A stretch of 64,000 nt of DNA. It comes from Bremia lactucae. Taxonomy: Eukaryota > Oomycota > Peronosporomycetes > Peronosporales > Peronosporaceae. Location: the NCBI RefSeq assembly GCF_004359215.1, contig NC_090616.1, positions 3,174,001 to 3,238,000 on the forward strand, in the 5' to 3' direction. Under the pieces are notes generated by a model. It searched no databases and had not been told where the DNA came from. It saw nothing but the letters and a program-made list of their open reading frames with translations. Shown here in pieces: positions 10,501-20,094 of the stretch. A program made the position numbers and the translations under genes. The first letter of the stretch is position 1. The number at the start of each line of letters is the position of its first letter.

Positions 10501-10879
10501 AGCTACGAAAGGTTAATTTTAACGATTTATAATAGGGATAAGCTAAGACTGTATCAATACATTTAGCTCCTACGTAACGAGCTTCTATCTACTACTGGTT
10601 TTATTATATTAATAACTAGCTTATGCATGGCGCCTACTTGCGCACCGCACAATCGTGTCTTGTGACGATTGGCGGGGTTGATTTAAACATAAATTAACCA
10701 ATCGATAGAACTGACATCTTATTGCGTCAATATTAACAAATTTAGTAATATTTGGATCTATTTAGTTAAATAATAATAAAAATAACAATTTTGTACTTCT
10801 TATTCATTATGTTATATAGAAAATAATAATAATTTTTCCTCTAATAGAGAAATATTTATGTAAGGGAGACCCCGTTACA
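10501..10879 (-). mobile_element. Truncated family B LTR
   Basis: Minus orientation. It ends on the plus strand with gaccccgttaca at 10,879 (the LTR 5' terminus in minus sense) and contains the family B blocks cgcaccgcacaatcgtgtct and accaatcgatagaactgaca. Its other end is cut at the family A LTR boundary. No polypurine tract follows, so it is a truncated or recombined LTR. Confidence 0.75.
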
Positions 10880-11470
10880 GATATCCCCGGCGATTTCGCT
10901 GAAACCAATTATCGCGTACGTTCACCGGCCGCCTTCCAGCAAGCTGGGTATGAAGTCACTAAGTAATACAGACTTGTTAAATTTCATTGTGATACCAAAT
11001 CTTTTGTGCGTATTAATTAATGCGTTTGGAAGGACTTCGCCGAGAACCTTTACCCTTTAGACACTCATGCCATCGTAAAGCTTTTAGGCCAAGCAGCATT
11101 ATTGCAATATTAAAGTTAGTTGTCTACATCTAGTGAGGACGAAATTTCTAGTAAGTTATATAATCCGTTTTTAAAATCGTATTCTGCGTCCAAAAAAGCG
11201 CCGCTGCGTTTATTGGCAACACAACTCCCACACCGCGATATCCCCAACATGCCTGCCGCGCCGTGACATCGCTTGTCTAGTACTCTTTAGTTGCCCTACC
11301 TATCCAATTGAACGTAAGTGAAACAGACTTGCTTTATTAGCGGTAATTGCCAAACAATACGTTCTTGCTTTCCATGGATATAACAACCGCATCACTCCAG
11401 GTTTAGTCGCGCCCTAACGCCACCCCGCAACTTCACCTGTTCAAGTATGGATTTAATATCGCAACAGCTG
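10880..11470. other. Unassigned sequence between LTR fragment and small ORF
   Basis: I see no gene, LTR terminus or repeat motif here. Codons in all frames are broken by stops. It may be old transposon or former single-copy DNA. Confidence 0.4.
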
Positions 11471-11478
11471 CTCAGTTT

Positions 11479-11790
11479 TTGACATGCAGCGCCACTGTGT
11501 TATTCCCATTGCAGACGGACAGGGATGAGGCAGCTGCACAATCAATTGTTGCCGATGTTACGCAGCAGCTCTTGTCAAGGTGGGCGTCTGAGCAGATCAA
11601 TTGGCAAATCCGGGCGTCACAGATTGTCCGTGAATTAGTGCCGTTACAGGTAATCAGAATTGAGCGGCCCCCGCCAATCCAAATGATCCATCTGTCCCGG
11701 CATTCGCGAAGGGATGGAGATGTTGTTGTACAATCTGCACAACAGAACAACTCGGTTGCATTAAAGACTTTTCTGAGCAAGTTAATGTGA
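11479..11790 (+). CDS. Unrecognised ORF, 103 codons
   Basis: The frame encodes a soluble-looking, Gln/Ala/Arg-rich peptide (for example DEAAAQSIVADVTQQLLSRW). An equally long frame is open on the opposite strand (11,472-11,780), so coding status is uncertain. It sits between a broken LTR and a DDE transposon remnant and may be a fragment of a transposon ORF. No family is recognised. Confidence 0.25.
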   Translation: MTCSATVLFPLQTDRDEAAAQSIVADVTQQLLSRWASEQINWQIRASQIVRELVPLQVIRIERPPPIQMIHLSRHSRRDGDVVVQSAQQNNSVALKTFLSKLM

Positions 11791-12164
11791 TCAAGTCCGC
11801 GGTTGAGGATTCCTTGGTGCGAATTTAGGTTCTAGAGCAGAGTATGGCACGTCTCCGTCACATGATTGTAGCATTTTACAACGCATAAACGCCCGTTGAA
11901 ACTGCTGACAGTCAAGCAATCTTTCAAAACACTCCTGATCATAAAGATGTTGATCATGCAGAATAAAAAAAAAATTGAGAATCGTGATTTCTTCACATCC
12001 CAGCTCAGAAAGATCAACTAAATGAATGTGTCCTACACCAGGGTTAAATCGTCCTGAAAGTGACTATCCGCATTTACGAAAGAGATTGTGCATTTTGTTG
12101 TTTTTATATTATTCAAGCATTAAGGAGATTGCCACTGGCATATCTCCAGCCTTGAGATTCAATT

Positions 12165-12413
12165 ATGACGAAGTTCTCTTATTGGAACCCCGCACCCCTC
12201 ATTACACTATGGGGAATTTCGGCTACAGGGCTCCTCCCACCCAACTATCACACACCTTCGGTGCGGGTTGGCAGGGCGGCCATCCATTGGATGGTTGCTC
12301 GTCTGCTTTTTAGCCTATCTCCGGCGTTGTGTCATCGTACCGCCCTCCGCGGGTATCGATCCAGGTACCTCCCGGTCCCAGTTCCAGTGCTTAACCACTC
12401 GGCCACTGAGGTC
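12165..12413 (-). mobile_element. tRNA-derived SINE (pol III A and B boxes)
   Basis: On the minus strand an A box TGGCCGAGTGG (12,395-12,405) is followed 33 bases later by a B box GATCGATAC (12,353-12,361). Both match the RNA polymerase III internal promoter consensus, with a tRNA-Ser-like head and a seven-base acceptor-like lead (12,406-12,412). An unrelated body continues towards about 12,165. The 3' end and target duplication are not clear. It lies next to the catalytic half of a DDE transposase. A plain tRNA gene is less likely because the 3' acceptor strand does not pair. Confidence 0.6.
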
Positions 12414-12434
12414 GATATCTCGTGCCTTGACTGA

Positions 12435-12627
12435 GCCTACTGTGTGGTACCCAGGAATGCACTCTGTGTGGATTGCTGACGGCGCACAGATTCATTGTCA
12501 CCCAAGTTTTACAAATAACCCTCGGTCGCTAGTGATTATACTCATATTTTTGCCTGCGTATTGTCCCTTTTACTATCCTATTGAGGTGATATTTGGATTG
12601 ATTAGGAAATGCATGCAGCGTTTGTAG
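12435..12627 (+). pseudogene. DDE transposase, C-terminal catalytic part
   Basis: The frame reads WYPGMHSVWIADGAQIHCHP, then ILIFLPAYCPFYYPIEVIFG and a stop. This fits the second Asp (ADGA) and third catalytic Glu (PIEVIFG) region of Tc1/mariner-like DDE_3 transposases. The preceding part lies upstream of a SINE-like insertion or on the other strand, so the gene is broken. Confidence 0.7.
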
Positions 12628-12770
12628 TTTACGGCAGCAGTCCATGAATTTGCTCCGATCAAATGTCCCTCAGTCATGTAGGTATCCAATCGACGTTCCC
12701 ACCCGATAAAGCAAAGCAATTATGTCCTTGGCGTTCTGGTAGATTCGCCTCGATAGAGCAGCTTTTGCCC

Positions 12771-13375
12771 CTACATGGTAATTAAAGTGTTAAATGTAAA
12801 AATCAAAATACCACCAGACAACATATTCGATGTGATTACCTCCAAGGCATAACCTCGCTTTCTTAACATCCCGCGATTATCAAATGAGACTTCGTCCAAA
12901 AACCGCAAAGTAAAATGCGTCCAATCCACGGTATTGATCTCACACTCGAAACGCATGATATCCGATTGCTTGATATTTATTGCGCGGCGTTTCAGAACCT
13001 TTCTTGGAGTATCAGCATTGTATATTATCAATTTAAACTTTCCGATATGTAGAATAAGAGACTGACCTTATACGTGAAGTTGAAGTCTCGAAGGATTCAC
13101 CAAATTGTCGAGCAGCTGATGTCTATGCTCCACTTTGCTGCAAAAGCATGCTTGGTCTCGTCCAGGTATGAAAGTGGGTGGCTGATTATATAACAACGCA
13201 GCCATTCGCGCTTTTCCGCATTGTACTTTTGATTTGGAACTTCTGTGATTAAACGTGCAGGAAAGCCAGTCTTCTCTTACGCATTAATCCAGGCGCTGAC
13301 GGTAGACCGGGCTTATCGGTAGACGGTCTTCGTAAAGCTCAGAAAGTAGTAGGCGTACAGAGCGTATAACTTCGT
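12771..13375 (-). pseudogene. DDE transposase, N-terminal and first catalytic part
   Basis: The minus strand encodes a helix-turn-helix-type region in broken frames (13,375-13,040). A clean frame follows (13,031-12,771): VLKRRAINIKQSDIMRFECE, then RFLDEVSFDNRGMLRKRGYA, in which the Asp of LDEVSF is the first DDE residue. The C-terminal half is on the plus strand at 12,435-12,627, so the two halves are inverted relative to each other. Confidence 0.7.
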
Positions 13376-13426
13376 GTTTTCAGAAGCGTGCTGACGCTCG
13401 ATTGGAGAGAAGAGAGAAGCATAGTG

Positions 13427-13981
13427 TGTAACGAAGCACCTTATACTAGCACTGATCAGTACTTCTTAACCTTACCCAATTACTGTGTAGGTTTTCTTAG
13501 GTGCCTTGAAACTTCACGTACGCAAAGGTACAGAGGAAGGTTTCTATGCTAAGGGTCTTAAGTTTGAAGGTCTTGAATAAAGCTTTAGAATAGAGAAAAA
13601 GTAAAACTGTATAATTTCTTTCCTTGCCTACGTAACGATCTTCTATCTTATACTGAACTTATTATTTTGATAATTAACTGAGAATAGCGCCTCCTTGCGC
13701 ACCGCACAATCGTGTCTTATGGTATTTTGACGATACCCGCGATTATCAAATGAGACTTCGTCCAAAAACCGCAAAGTAACTCAAACTTAAATCAACCAAT
13801 CAATTTGAACTAATGTCTTATTGCATCAATATTACCAAATTTGGTGGTATTGGAACTATTTAAGCCAAAATTAATGAAGATAATAATTCTGTACTTCTTC
13901 ATTTATATCTTCTTACAGGAAGTAATACTTATTATTCGACTTATAGGAGTTGATACTTTTATTACGGGACACCCCGTTACA
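13427..13981 (-). mobile_element. Family B 3' LTR with an internal 44-bp filler
   Basis: Minus orientation. Its 5' terminus is the plus-strand gacaccccgttaca ending at 13,981 and its 3' terminus is tgtaacgaagcacc at 13,427. A polypurine tract in minus sense (plus strand tcgcccccctccctt, 13,982-13,996) adjoins it, which fixes it as the 3' LTR of the minus-strand element to its right. Bases 13,736-13,779 are foreign: they copy the transposase at 12,870-12,913 exactly. Confidence 0.85.
13736..13779. repeat. 44-bp exact copy of 12,870-12,913 inside an LTR
   Basis: The block starting cccgcgattatcaaatgaga is identical to 12,870-12,913 over 44 bases and diverges at the next base on both sides. Other family B LTRs lack it: where they read gacgattggcggggttgatt, this LTR has a short unique stretch plus the 44 bases. 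It looks like templated filler copied from the transposase about 0.87 kb away. Confidence 0.8.
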
Positions 13982-14126
13982 TCGCCCCCCTCCCTTAACC
14001 AACAGTCACTATTGTGACTGACGTAGGGTGACAGTAAATACTATTTTGTCTTTCCCCGTAATTTTGCATGATTGGCTTTGAACAAAATACCGATTTTATT
14101 TGCATTATTAATTTTGACTAGAATCA

Positions 14127-14648
14127 ATGGCGACTAACAGGTCTGTGCGCGTGGCCTGAAAGGCCACAAAGCTAACAGCTGTACGGATTAGTGCATCTAT
14201 TGGTAATGCAAATGTTACAGTAGACGCTAATGCGTCATATGCGGGGAATACGTCACCTCATACTCCCATTGGTGGTGACTTGAACATGTCATCTTATGAT
14301 GACATTGCAGGTGACGGTGACAAGTCACCTGCTACACCGATTGTAGGTGACTGGTCCAAGTCACCGGCATCGCCCAACTAAGTGGCTTCTATGAAGGCCG
14401 CCGGATCACCCGCGGCCGAGTCCGTTAGACCTTTGGGTCCTAACGTGACAACCAGAGAGGTGATGACGAGGCTGGTCAACTCGTCGGACTTCTTTGATGC
14501 GGAGCCATCTGATGACGATTCCGTGGGCAATGATCATTCTCGCGACGTTAGGATGCTCGTGAAGGGAAGAAGGCGGCTGGTGGTGCTAGTTTGCGACACC
14601 AGGAAAGGAGTGATTTGTGCTTCAAGGGCCAAGTTAACGTTAGCATGA
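14127..14648 (+). pseudogene. Family B antisense ORF, copy with two stops
   Basis: It starts MATNRSVRVA at 14,127. One frame continues for 174 codons to 14,648 with an early TGA and one TAA. It includes VDANAS, the repeated motif GD(W/G)xKSPATPI and SPAS, then PLGPNVTTREVMTRLVNSSD and an acidic DDDSVGNDHS stretch. The same order is seen in the 41,619 copy. It is antisense to the family B pol remnant to its right and next to the polypurine tract and LTR on its left. No known domain is recognised. Confidence 0.55.
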
Positions 14649-14719
14649 GCCACCAGGAGAGGGACTACAATACGTTGCGGTTCGCTCCTGAAATGAAGCC
14701 TTGATTGCCCTCTGTTGGT

Positions 14720-15545
14720 AACCTCATTCGTTGGTCTGGTATGCCAACGATCGATATCATATTTCCGTTATTCGACTCAACCAGGCTTCACAAGCTTGGT
14801 AAGTCGAATAACGGAAATCATCGATCCCTTTTTTGGCATCGGTGGTACTCTTGTAAGCGGGCAAAGGATGTGAAACCTTTGTTCCAAGCTTGGAGAGCCT
14901 TTGTACAGAATGCAAAGCATAGGCCGTGAGGTCTGGCTTGACAAGCTGAATGCTTTCCGTGAACAGTTCGAAAAACGGACCGTAGCGGTCACGCTATAAG
15001 CTGCACCATTTGTCCAGAGAGGCAGGGATGCCTTGTCTCTCGTAAGGGAATTCATGTCTATGCTGTCTTAAGGTTGCTGGTCATGCCCCTAAGGAAGCAT
15101 GCTTTCTTAAAGAGAATCGCCAGTATTGACGATTGCATCAAGCTTTGCTTGATACCTTCAAAGGAATGCTGACAATCCCCATTGGAGGACTCTCATCTCT
15201 TACGAGATGCGTCAAGCGATTGGGAACCTCCAACCATTTTACGAGCGCAGGAAGCGCTCAGCTAGTCATGTCACAAGGCCTTTAGAAGGCTCCAGCTACG
15301 TTATCCGATGGACCTTCTGTCGAGGACAATGGGTCTTGTCGGGATGCAGGACGAGACCACATCAGTTCATAATAAGGTTCCCATTTATCATGCGAGGGAG
15401 GATACCCTCGCCAACGAACGAGATAATTCGTTCGAACCCCCTCTACCTCACAGTGGTTGGAGAAGCTTTAAACAGAAAACGCTTCCCACCACTCGAATTA
15501 GCCAATGGATGTCGAGGGGGAGGAAAAACTGGGCTCGCCTCGTTT
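14720..15545 (-). pseudogene. Family B pol 3' end with decayed chromodomain
   Basis: On the minus strand near 15,390-15,430 the sequence reads YLVRWRGYP-like, and the downstream segment parallels 53,290-53,650 and 2,900-3,410. Plus-strand frames (15,207-15,563) are open too and continue the antisense-ORF side. Frameshifts are frequent. An unrelated inverted echo (agcttggtaagtcgaataacgg) lies at 14,765-14,816. Confidence 0.6.
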
Positions 15546-15555
15546 GAAAGAATGG

Positions 15556-16160
15556 CGAGATAATTGTTTTTCTTCGCGGAGTATCACTTCTCCGTAGAGT
15601 ATAAACCAGGACGACTTAACGTCTTCGCTGATGCCTTTTTGCGCCGGCCCGATTTGAGCTGCACAAATCAACAGTGGGCATAAAGCCACGTTACAACAAT
15701 CAACAAAAAACATAATGCCACTGTTGCAGCAATAGTGTTCCGTCGTCAACATTATTTGAAGACGTTAGAAGAGCTTATGAAGAAGATAAGGCTCTAAAAG
15801 GGTTGATGGATCTCCTTAGAATCCATCCTAACAGTCCTTAAAAGGATTGCCGAGATTGTATAAATCCTCAACAGATCGATACACAACACGCAGTGGGTTA
15901 CTGTATTTCACAGCCATTTCTGGTGACACACCTCGTGTCGGCATCCCCGCCCATAATGATTTGCGTTTACGCATCATGTTTGAGTGCCACGATGCACCAA
16001 TAAGTGGTCATCGTGGCGTGAGAAGACTTATCTCACGAAGAGTTGCGACTTCTATTGGCCACGCCAGTATGAGTTCGTCTGCAAGTACGTACGTGCTTGC
16101 GAAATTTGTCAACGGGTGAAGCAGAGCTTAATCCTGTGCTCCGTTTCAATCGCTGCCTAT
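15556..16160 (+). pseudogene. Family B RNase H end and integrase zinc finger, inverted relative to flanks
   Basis: It begins with an RNase H terminal region (EYHFSVEYKPGRLNV-like, about 15,585-15,625). Frame 15,847-16,119 gives LPRLYKSSTDRYTTRSGLLYF and FECHDAPISGHRG, the histidine half of the H2C2 finger. A shifted frame gives VRACEICQRVKQS, the cysteine half (about 16,084-16,125). It lies on the plus strand while both flanking family B pieces are on the minus strand. Confidence 0.8.
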
Positions 16161-16392
16161 TCCGGCACTCTTTACGCAGAAAGCACCTTGTTGGTGCATT
16201 TCAAACGTATGAATCGATGAATATTCCAGACCCAAAACTTTTATATGATTTTATTAAAGTATCGAATTATTTGACGAGATGATTATTGTCGAAATGCTTT
16301 AGAAGTATTTAGGGAATTAAGTATTGTCGATTTCAAAGAAAATTCAAATTTTGCGTTTTTCTGCGTTTTTTTGGCAGTTTTCATCCCTTCTG
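16161..16392. other. Unassigned AT-rich stretch between family B fragments
   Basis: No gene or LTR terminus can be supported. A T-rich run (tgcgtttttctgcgtttttt) lies near 16,355-16,372. Confidence 0.4.
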
Positions 16393-16505
16393 ACCGCCCT
16401 TACATTTTCTCTATTCTTAAGCCTTAGTCTAGAACTTTAAGCCAAGACCCTTAGCTTTTGAAAACCTTCTTCTGTACCTTTGTGAACGTAAAGTTTCAAG
16501 GTAGG
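16393..16505 (+). mobile_element. Family B LTR fragment
   Basis: The stretch ttctctattcttaagcc through ctgtacctttgtgaacgtaa matches the reverse complement of part of the LTR at 13,427-13,981 (about 13,500-13,610). Both LTR ends are missing. Confidence 0.65.
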
Positions 16506-16749
16506 GTTTCGATCTGAACCAGTTCACGGGCTAACCCATTGAGTCGAAATATGGTGTCAACAAAGACATGAGCACAGCCCTTGGTTGCGATCGACTCCGG
16601 TACTGCAGCAAAATGTACAATTTTGCTGAAACGATCAACAAAATTAAGAATATATTTTGTCGTCGGAAATTAGAAGACGAAGTCCATGGATACGGACTGC
16701 CAGCACTCTGCCCGCGTGCAGTATCCTGATTTGATAGCGAGCTGTGCAA
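16506..16749 (-). pseudogene. Family B integrase core fragment next to the calpain gene
   Basis: Minus-strand pieces include SMDFVF (first catalytic Asp), FVDRFSKIVHFAA-like and FVDTIFRLNGL-like sequence across two frames. It marks the transposon boundary about 100 bp from the calpain stop codon, so the host gene's 3' flank is very short. Confidence 0.75.
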
Positions 16750-16852
16750 TTGCTCCTGAAGCAGGAAAATGTGTAAGGTGACTCGGGCGCTTCTTTAACC
16801 ATTGACTAAACAGCACTAGTGTTCGTCAAGCGCCTTAATCCCAGTCAATATC

Positions 16853-19800
16853 TTACAGCAAGCGTACGTCAACATGATTAGAAGCATATATACGAAGTTC
16901 AAAGCTTAAATCTCGGGACTCAAAAGTTGATGGAACAATTATGTACCAGCCCGGAGAGTATCTTTGAAAAGACTTTGCTAAAACACCGCTACGTGCATTG
17001 CTCACGTACATGCCTCCACCCGATGTGACACCCGCAAATGCGAGTTTGGGATTACTTGACAGCATTATTTCGCCGTCTGACGTACTATTAAACACTGATA
17101 AATTTATGGACGGACCACTCACATAATCTCCTGTGGTATGAGACCCGCTTCTCGCTGCATCTTCCTTTTGTTCATCGACCAGTAATCGAGCTAATAAATC
17201 GCATTCCTGAGTGACATGCACCAAGTACTTTGGGTTTGATGTGTAGCACCCGTAAATATCACATCCCGCCGCTGATCCAGTCTGGAGGTTCCACTTGCCA
17301 CGAAGTCTTATTAGCTCCATACCATGGCCTTCAGCAGGAATTTGATGATAAGCAATACTCGTTCCTGCAGGCGGATCGCTTACGATGCGCAATGTAAATT
17401 TGCCCAGAACACATTGTTCAAACGTAGAAGGGATCAAGACAATATCGTGTAAGCTGGAAGCTAGAAGTGCTGCATCTATTTCGATATAACAAAACCCAAG
17501 CCGATATTTACCTGAACTGAGAACCTGAAATGACTCACCGTCTACTATATCTGCGTTTTCTGCGGCATACAATCCACATACTCGCTCGCGTGTGTGCAAA
17601 GCTGCCCGCAAATTGATCGGAAAAGCAACTGTATCTTTCTTCTTGGTAGAAATCACCTCCGTCTCAAGGAAAATATGAAGCGATCGAAGCGGCTGTTGCA
17701 GCTGCAAATGGAATTGTGGATTATCCATGAATGTTGAGTAAAGCGGGCGTCCGCCAGCACATGCTCGGTCCCACGCACCCGCTATGACAACAGAAGTGGG
17801 CAGACTTGTCACGAATTGCTGAATAGGCAAACAGGAAAATGGGCGGGTTGAAAACACTGAAATCGTGTAGTCAAGAGGCGCAACTTTTTCATATTGTGAA
17901 GCTACAAGAGTAAAACATGGATTAAGGTCGCTTGCGAAATCCAAATCCAAGCTTACAAGAGTATGCAAGTTATTGCTATATGTGCCTCGCGATACAGCGC
18001 AGTGGTTATAAAATACTCGCTTTCCAGGCGTACCGCGATAAACATGTAGCGTCAGACATTGCTGATTCGAATTTTCTGTGCCGCGTTGAATGACATTAAC
18101 ATGCTTCGACAGCAGAATCCACATGGTGCATGAAGTAGCTGCGGCAAGAGCTCCTTCTAGAGGGCCGTTCTTGCGAAAGATAAGAGTGTACTGAGGGTTG
18201 AACCCAAGAGTGAAGGAATCATTTACAGGCCCAAGCTCGAAAGGCCAGTGTTCGTGGTGAACCTCTTTATACGGAAAGAGCTCAGGATTCCAGTTCATGT
18301 ATAAATTCTCAAAATAATATTTCACTGATTCAAAGTCAATCCAAAACAAGCCTTGGTCCTGAAGTCCGTCAGCTTTCTCGATAATAGGATTTTCAGTTGC
18401 ATAAAATTGGCGTTGATAGGCCCGCAGCTCGTGTCCAATGGCACCATCCCATCGGGCCTTGTCGTGACGCGAAAACGGCCCCTTCCAGCTCATCTTGCGC
18501 CATGGGTTTTTCACCAACAGCAGCCGGATCTTTCTACCGTTTTGAGAATAATCGGTGAGTTCATAGACGTTAAGGACAGCGTAGACGTGCACGGGAACGA
18601 GTCCGATTTCTTTGCCCTCCTGCTTTGTAATGTCCCCAGTTGACATTGTTATGATACAATCCCCAAAATGAAACGCGCTTTGAAGCTGCTTCCATAGTCT
18701 TTCTTCTTTACTTGGCGCGTCATGAAGCTCAGAAATTAAAATGCTTTCTGGAATCCATCCTGTAAGAGCAAACAAATCGATGCCTGAATTTCCTCCAGGA
18801 AAATCATAGCCTCCGTTCAGCTTTAAATAAGCTTTTTCGATAAGGCTAACCCAGAGTTCATTCTTTCGTGTCGTGCAACTTGACAGAAGCTGCCCCGAAA
18901 TAGCGCTGACGGGTAGCAAGTCATCAATGACAACTTTACGCGGCACACCGTTTGCCCACAGTTTAACCACGTACTTCCCGTACGGATTGTACACTAGTTG
19001 CTTCGTCCTCTTATCTGCTGGAAACATAATGTTCGTAATAAGGCGTTTCTTAAATCTTTGCTCGTACGCTGCAGCAATACACAGCGACGCGACAAACGAG
19101 CAGTCAGTGACGATGTCCTGCTTTACGACCAGCGGGTTCACTCCGCCTCCTGCAATCATTACTGGAGCAAGGCCACAACTTGCAGCATAGTCACTTGGTC
19201 TCATCCACACCGCCTCCTTTGTCTTTTGTTTTGCTGAAAGTGGCACATGTCCGTCTGGATCATAAAAGAGTCCTGATGGATTAAACGTCTCGCGACCGTC
19301 CAGATCATCAACCCAAGGAACAAACAAAAGTCCATTTATCTGCGATGACCTGCGCAGCACGTCCAGCTCCTGAGAAGAGTACGCCTTCATTAGTTTGTCC
19401 TCTGGCTTCCAGCAAGCTTCTATTGTGGGATCAGCTAGAGGAGTCGGACCTGATGCGTTAGCTAGGACTACGTCGGGCTGTCCTTTTGGCGGGTCTGGCC
19501 ACTGCAGCACTGCAACGTCCACATCATCGCGACTGCTATCATTCTGCTGGTTCATCTGATTTTTCGCCTTCAAGAGTGATATGTAGTCGATGACATACTC
19601 AATCTGCTCCTTCAACGTCGCCCTGGCCATATTCTCGCTGGGAGGAAGCGCATTCAGCGCCAGCATGTAAGTATCGGCAGCGGCAATGTACCTTGCGACG
19701 GTATCACTAAAAGCTGATCCAGAACTTTCAAGATCCCTCGCTGCAGCATGTTGGGTCATCGCTTCATGCAGCAGAAAGTCGCTCGACTGCTGCAGCGCCG

Positions 19801-19996
19801 TCATGCGCGTCGTCAGTTCGGCGATCGTGAGCTGCAGATGCTCGCGCTGCACCGCTGACTCCACAACTGCTAAGCGCTTAAAAATATGCAAAGCCTTTTC
19901 AAACAGTGAAAGTGCCTCATTCCACTGACCTGCGCGCTGATATCGCTGCGCCTGATGGGCTGCTGCCTGCGCTTCGGCATAATGCCTCTCAGCCAT
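16853..19996 (-). CDS. Calpain-7-like cysteine protease with MIT domains
   Basis: An uninterrupted frame of 1,047 codons encodes a cytosolic thiol protease of the calpain-7/PalB type. Residues about 1-70 and 76-145 form two helical MIT-like repeats (AQRYQRAGQWNEALSLFEKA and a second similar unit), which in animal calpain-7 bind ESCRT-III tails on endosomes. The catalytic domain, about 215-560, keeps the triad: Cys299 (VTDCSFVASL), His470 (VPVHVYAVL) and Asn497 (LVKNPWRKMSWKG). The calpain-7 signature ALTGWIPE is at about 410-416. Residues about 570-1047 are beta-rich and fit the paired C2-like domains of this group. There is no EF-hand domain, as expected for calpain-7. No intron is needed. 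The start is the first ATG, 98 bp from the divergent neighbour. A role in endosomal sorting is inferred from the family. Confidence 0.93.
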   Translation of the reverse strand: MAERHYAEAQAAAHQAQRYQRAGQWNEALSLFEKALHIFKRLAVVESAVQREHLQLTIAELTTRMTALQQSSDFLLHEAMTQHAAARDLESSGSAFSDTVARYIAAADTYMLALNALPPSENMARATLKEQIEYVIDYISLLKAKNQMNQQNDSSRDDVDVAVLQWPDPPKGQPDVVLANASGPTPLADPTIEACWKPEDKLMKAYSSQELDVLRRSSQINGLLFVPWVDDLDGRETFNPSGLFYDPDGHVPLSAKQKTKEAVWMRPSDYAASCGLAPVMIAGGGVNPLVVKQDIVTDCSFVASLCIAAAYEQRFKKRLITNIMFPADKRTKQLVYNPYGKYVVKLWANGVPRKVVIDDLLPVSAISGQLLSSCTTRKNELWVSLIEKAYLKLNGGYDFPGGNSGIDLFALTGWIPESILISELHDAPSKEERLWKQLQSAFHFGDCIITMSTGDITKQEGKEIGLVPVHVYAVLNVYELTDYSQNGRKIRLLLVKNPWRKMSWKGPFSRHDKARWDGAIGHELRAYQRQFYATENPIIEKADGLQDQGLFWIDFESVKYYFENLYMNWNPELFPYKEVHHEHWPFELGPVNDSFTLGFNPQYTLIFRKNGPLEGALAAATSCTMWILLSKHVNVIQRGTENSNQQCLTLHVYRGTPGKRVFYNHCAVSRGTYSNNLHTLVSLDLDFASDLNPCFTLVASQYEKVAPLDYTISVFSTRPFSCLPIQQFVTSLPTSVVIAGAWDRACAGGRPLYSTFMDNPQFHLQLQQPLRSLHIFLETEVISTKKKDTVAFPINLRAALHTRERVCGLYAAENADIVDGESFQVLSSGKYRLGFCYIEIDAALLASSLHDIVLIPSTFEQCVLGKFTLRIVSDPPAGTSIAYHQIPAEGHGMELIRLRGKWNLQTGSAAGCDIYGCYTSNPKYLVHVTQECDLLARLLVDEQKEDAARSGSHTTGDYVSGPSINLSVFNSTSDGEIMLSSNPKLAFAGVTSGGGMYVSNARSGVLAKSFQRYSPGWYIIVPSTFESRDLSFELRIYASNHVDVRLL

Positions 19997-20094
19997 CTTT
20001 GTACCCTCTTCTCTTTAATTGGTTAAAACTTTACGTGCAGCGATTGGAGGAAAAGAAAAGTCAAATTGCAATTAACGTCCTAGGTATCCGCATC
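19997..20094. promoter_or_regulatory. Bidirectional promoter region between divergent genes
   Basis: Only 98 bp separate the calpain start codon from that of the small gene on the plus strand, so transcription of both must start here or inside. It holds a pyrimidine-rich run read on the plus strand (ccctcttctctttaatt, 20,003-20,019) and an ATTGG box (20,018-20,022). No TATA box is evident. Specific oomycete Inr/FPR matches could not be confirmed by eye. Confidence 0.6.

Noticed and set aside
11472..11780. Cys-rich minus-strand ORF as a secreted protein
   Set aside because: It mirrors the plus-strand frame 11,479-11,790 and has no N-terminal signal peptide; no support for either strand beyond length.
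12340..12413. Functional tRNA-Ser gene on the minus strand
   Set aside because: A and B boxes are good, but the 3' acceptor strand does not pair with the 5' lead and no normal anticodon arm is evident. A SINE head fits better.
14127..15563. Gag of a separate plus-strand LTR element
   Set aside because: The polypurine tract and LTR orientation next to it belong to the minus-strand family B element, and the same arrangement recurs in other copies.
18353..19237. Plus-strand ORFs opposite the calpain gene
   Set aside because: They are shadows of the 1,047-codon calpain frame and carry no recognisable domain.
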